29,747 nt of DNA, taken from contig CASBHZ010000036.1 in the NCBI GenBank assembly GCA_949123685.1, positions 1 through 29,747 of the forward strand, in the 5' to 3' direction. Under the pieces are notes generated by a model. It saw nothing but the letters and a program-made list of their open reading frames with translations. It was not told where the DNA came from and made no database searches. The position numbers and the translations under genes are program-made. Shown here in pieces: positions 27,199 to 29,747 of this stretch (position 1 is the first letter of the stretch; each line of letters starts with the position of its first letter). The stretch comes from an uncultured Bacteroidales bacterium. GTDB lineage: Bacteria; Bacteroidota; Bacteroidia; Bacteroidales; Muribaculaceae.

Positions 27199-27210
27199 AA
27201 TCTCTCCGGA

Positions 27211-27564
27211 ATGGCAAAAAAAAATAATAAACAGAAGTCTAAAAGAGGATGGATAAGTGAACTCCGCTACGGACGCTCATTGTCAATCGAATTTTTCAGG
27301 GCAAACGCCTGGCTGATGTTTCTATTTGTAGTAGCAATTATCGCATTGATAGGACTCCGTTACAAGACAAAAACCAAAATGGGAGAAATAAAGCAGCTAA
27401 CAATAGAACTCCAGCGAGCCGAAAGCCGAAAGCTTCAGGAAAAATCACTTTACATGTCGCTTATACGCGAATCGGAAATGGTGAAAATGGTAAGGGAAAA
27501 GAATCTCAACCTTGAATTTCAAGAACAACCTCCTTACGAACTAACTGACGATGAAGCAAAATAA
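27211..27564 (+). CDS. FtsL-like division protein
   Basis: 117 residues, a bitopic membrane protein. A basic cytoplasmic segment of about 30 residues is followed by one transmembrane helix (AWLMFLFVVAIIALIGL, about 33-49). A heptad-rich coiled coil follows (about 55-95, MGEIKQLTIELQRAESRKLQ), then an acidic tail. This matches the Bacteroidetes FtsL_2-type family in size, topology and position between rsmH and the ftsI-type gene. FtsL links FtsB/FtsQ to the FtsWI septal synthase. Its end overlaps the next gene by 14 bases, suggesting translational coupling. Sequence similarity to E. coli FtsL is too low to recognise directly. Confidence 0.85.
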   Translation: MAKKNNKQKSKRGWISELRYGRSLSIEFFRANAWLMFLFVVAIIALIGLRYKTKTKMGEIKQLTIELQRAESRKLQEKSLYMSLIRESEMVKMVREKNLNLEFQEQPPYELTDDEAK

Positions 27565-29671
27565 TAAAAAACATATCCTGTTTCGCTATGGTCTGATAAG
27601 CCTCTTTTTCATTTTCTTCGGTATCCTGGTGATGATCAAATTGTTCAACACCACAGTGATTGAGGCAAGTGCATGGAACGATCGCGCCCACCGGGAACTT
27701 TCCCGCATTGATACGATACGTCCAGAAAGAGGCAATATCTTAGCAGACAACGGCAACATCTTAGCTTGCAACCTGAAGGTTTACGACATAAAAATTGACC
27801 TCCGGCATAATAAAGTGAAGGCATTGCGTGCAATACCATGGGCAAAAGTCGACTCTCTTGCCGACTCCCTTGACGTGCACTATCCTCGCGTGAAAAACCT
27901 TCATGCCCATCCCGACACATTCAAAAAATACTCCTGGCATACACGTCTCCGCCGCGAATTGGAAAAAGATCCGGACAAAAGAACCAGGGCACTACGCCTG
28001 GCGAGAAACAAGACTCTTGAAGATTTCGAAAAAGTTAAAAGTTTTCCATTCTTAAAAGACTTCAAGGGAAAGGGATTCAGGAATCCACTTTACAAGGAGG
28101 AGAGGAATATTCGCATGTATCCTTACGGACGCATGGCATACCGAAGCATCGGAAGGGTCAACGAAAATGCAAAGACAAGACAGATCCATGGCTATTCAGG
28201 ACTTGAAAAAGACCTTGACAGCCTTTTATATGGGCATCCGGGTCTTGCCAAGAAAGTTGCTTTGACAAACGGGTTTACCAACTGGGTGGCAACTCCGGCA
28301 ATCAGAGGCTATGACATCCGCACCACAATCGACATTGACCTTCAGGACATGCTCGAAGAAGAACTACATACAGTATGTTCCGACTCGAAAGCAGAATGGG
28401 GAACTGCAATCTTGATGGAAGTTAAGACCGGAGAAATCAAGGCGATCTCAAATATTGAGCTACTTGAAGACGGCACATATGGCGAAGCGCTCAACCGCGC
28501 CGTGCTTCCCTTTGAGCCGGGATCAGTGATGAAACCCATATCGCTCATGATCGCATTTGAGGACGGGCTCGTAAAATCTGTAAACGACCAAGTGAGTTGC
28601 GCTCCGTTCCAGCGCACGAGCGACCCTCACGGTGCCGGAATGAAAACCATGAAGCAAGTGATCGAACAGTCTTCAAATCCGGGAATAGCGAGGGTGATAT
28701 TCAAGGGATATGAGAAAGACCCGGCAAGATTTCATGACCGTCTTAAGGAACTCGGTTTCTTTGAACCGATTCGATCCGGGATTGCAGGAGAATGCACACC
28801 CAGAATCCGTAAACTATTGCCCAAAGACTCTCGAGGCAACAATATAACCATGACGGCACGTCATCTTGACCTTGCACGTCAGGCATATGGATACAACACC
28901 GAGCTCCCTCCCCTTTTCACGCTCGCCGTATATAATGCAATCGCAAACGGAGGACGCTACGTCCGTCCTCATCTGATGAAAGGGCTCATAGACGAACATG
29001 GTAAAGACTCGGTAATACCGATACAATACATACGGGACCGCATATGTTCAGAGGAAACAGCACGGAAAGTCAGTGAATGCATTGCCGAAGTGGTATGGGG
29101 AGAGCACGGAACAGCCCGCGCAGTCCGCGATGACCGAGTCAAGGTCGTGGGAAAGACAGGAACGGCATATCCCGTGGAGAAAGGTGCATACAATACTGCA
29201 AAACGGCGATATGCATTCGCAGGTTTCTTCCCATATGAGAATCCTCAATACAGCTGCATCACCCTTGTGCTCGGTCCAAGCGGCACATCAGCCAACCGCA
29301 CTTCCGGGCAAGTGGTGAAAAACATGGCTGTAAAAATGTATTCACGCGGCAAACTGAATAATTCATCATCTTACACCACCGACAAGAAGGGAGGTAAGCC
29401 CATAGTGGTAGGATCTGAGAAATGTGACAACCAGATGCTCGCCTCCTCCATCGGCGCAAGCGGGATGAAACATTATAAGACAGCAAAAGATCATGCGCAT
29501 GGAGTCGTGCCTGATGTAAAAGGATACGATGCTCCATCTGCCGTCAAGCTCCTTGAAGAGCGAGGCATCAACGTGAAGCTGTCCGGATCCGGATATGTAG
29601 TGGCTCAGTCGATACCTGCCGGCACACGCGCCAGACAGGACCAGACAATAACACTTCATTTAAGAATTTAA
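27551..29671 (+). CDS. ftsI: Penicillin-binding protein, FtsI-type transpeptidase with PASTA domain
   Basis: 706 residues. An N-terminal transmembrane helix (about 14-30) is followed by the pedestal domain (IRPERGNILADNGNILA, and GYSGLEKDLDSLLYG near 214-228). The transpeptidase domain has all three active-site motifs: SxxK at Ser325-Lys328 (GSVMKP), SxN at 374-376 (QSSNPG) and KTGT at 535-538. A PASTA domain closes the protein (about 651-705, VVPDVKGYDAPSAVKLLEER, ending SIPAGTRARQDQTI). It crosslinks septal peptidoglycan. A single C-terminal PASTA is common in Bacteroidetes FtsI, unlike E. coli FtsI. Upstream coupling to the ftsL-like gene supports the divisome role. The next cluster gene (often murE) would lie beyond the window; 29672-29747 has no coding signal that I can support. 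Confidence 0.93.
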   Translation: MKQNNKKHILFRYGLISLFFIFFGILVMIKLFNTTVIEASAWNDRAHRELSRIDTIRPERGNILADNGNILACNLKVYDIKIDLRHNKVKALRAIPWAKVDSLADSLDVHYPRVKNLHAHPDTFKKYSWHTRLRRELEKDPDKRTRALRLARNKTLEDFEKVKSFPFLKDFKGKGFRNPLYKEERNIRMYPYGRMAYRSIGRVNENAKTRQIHGYSGLEKDLDSLLYGHPGLAKKVALTNGFTNWVATPAIRGYDIRTTIDIDLQDMLEEELHTVCSDSKAEWGTAILMEVKTGEIKAISNIELLEDGTYGEALNRAVLPFEPGSVMKPISLMIAFEDGLVKSVNDQVSCAPFQRTSDPHGAGMKTMKQVIEQSSNPGIARVIFKGYEKDPARFHDRLKELGFFEPIRSGIAGECTPRIRKLLPKDSRGNNITMTARHLDLARQAYGYNTELPPLFTLAVYNAIANGGRYVRPHLMKGLIDEHGKDSVIPIQYIRDRICSEETARKVSECIAEVVWGEHGTARAVRDDRVKVVGKTGTAYPVEKGAYNTAKRRYAFAGFFPYENPQYSCITLVLGPSGTSANRTSGQVVKNMAVKMYSRGKLNNSSSYTTDKKGGKPIVVGSEKCDNQMLASSIGASGMKHYKTAKDHAHGVVPDVKGYDAPSAVKLLEERGINVKLSGSGYVVAQSIPAGTRARQDQTITLHLRI

Positions 29672-29747
29672 ATAAAACAACTCGACTCAAGAAAGGCTCT
29701 GAAACCTTAAGCCTAAAACAAAAATTTAACAGGGGCAAGGTCTCAAA

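Overview
The window looks like chromosome of a Bacteroidota species of order Bacteroidales. The evidence is: upstream motifs of the Bacteroidetes type (TAnnTTTG about 20 bases after a TTG); almost no Shine-Dalgarno sequences; an NVEALA peptide beside a BF3164-type lipoprotein; a long-form amidophosphoribosyltransferase; and an FtsL_2-like protein in the division cluster. A Muribaculaceae-like gut organism fits, but no marker here proves the family.

Layout. (1) 1-7806 is an accessory cell-envelope locus. After the tail of an unidentified gene come a thioredoxin-fold/DUF1573 lipoprotein, a small secreted NVEALA-family peptide, a BF3164-like beta-propeller lipoprotein, a decayed propeller remnant, a transglutaminase-like lipoprotein and a TonB-receptor-like outer-membrane barrel protein, all on + and closely packed. 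(2) 8476-16379 is a housekeeping block: pyrG, a purF-type gene, yidC, a membrane [4Fe-4S] protein and thyA. (3) 16396-19310 holds two minus-strand genes, a LacI-type regulator and a MINPP-like histidine phosphatase, separated by a 640-base gap containing a predicted small transcript. (4) 19450-26106 has folD, topA and a large AsmA-like protein. (5) 26275-29671 starts the division/cell-wall cluster: rsmH, ftsL-like and a PASTA-bearing ftsI-type transpeptidase.

The most unusual content is non-coding. Five copies of a ~120-base inverted-repeat element lie at 268, 7811, 8219, 12020 and 12442. Each has 29-base arms, a 39-40-base loop and three TGGTTG motifs per arm spaced one helical turn apart. 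Four of them flank two copies of a second nested palindrome, giving two ~570-585-base composite repeats, one in front of pyrG and one in front of yidC. The second composite carries the last ten codons and stop of an outer-membrane barrel gene, stranded behind purF. It differs from the resident gene's tail only at synonymous sites in those codons, so the element appears to have moved or been copied together with the end of a coding sequence.

Other structured signals are a perfect 13-bp hairpin just after the NVEALA stop codon, a perfect 17-bp hairpin ending at the base before the AsmA-like start codon, and a promoter-hairpin-U-tract unit at 17722-17898 that looks like a stand-alone small RNA. 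All assignments were made by reading the sequence; no database search was run.
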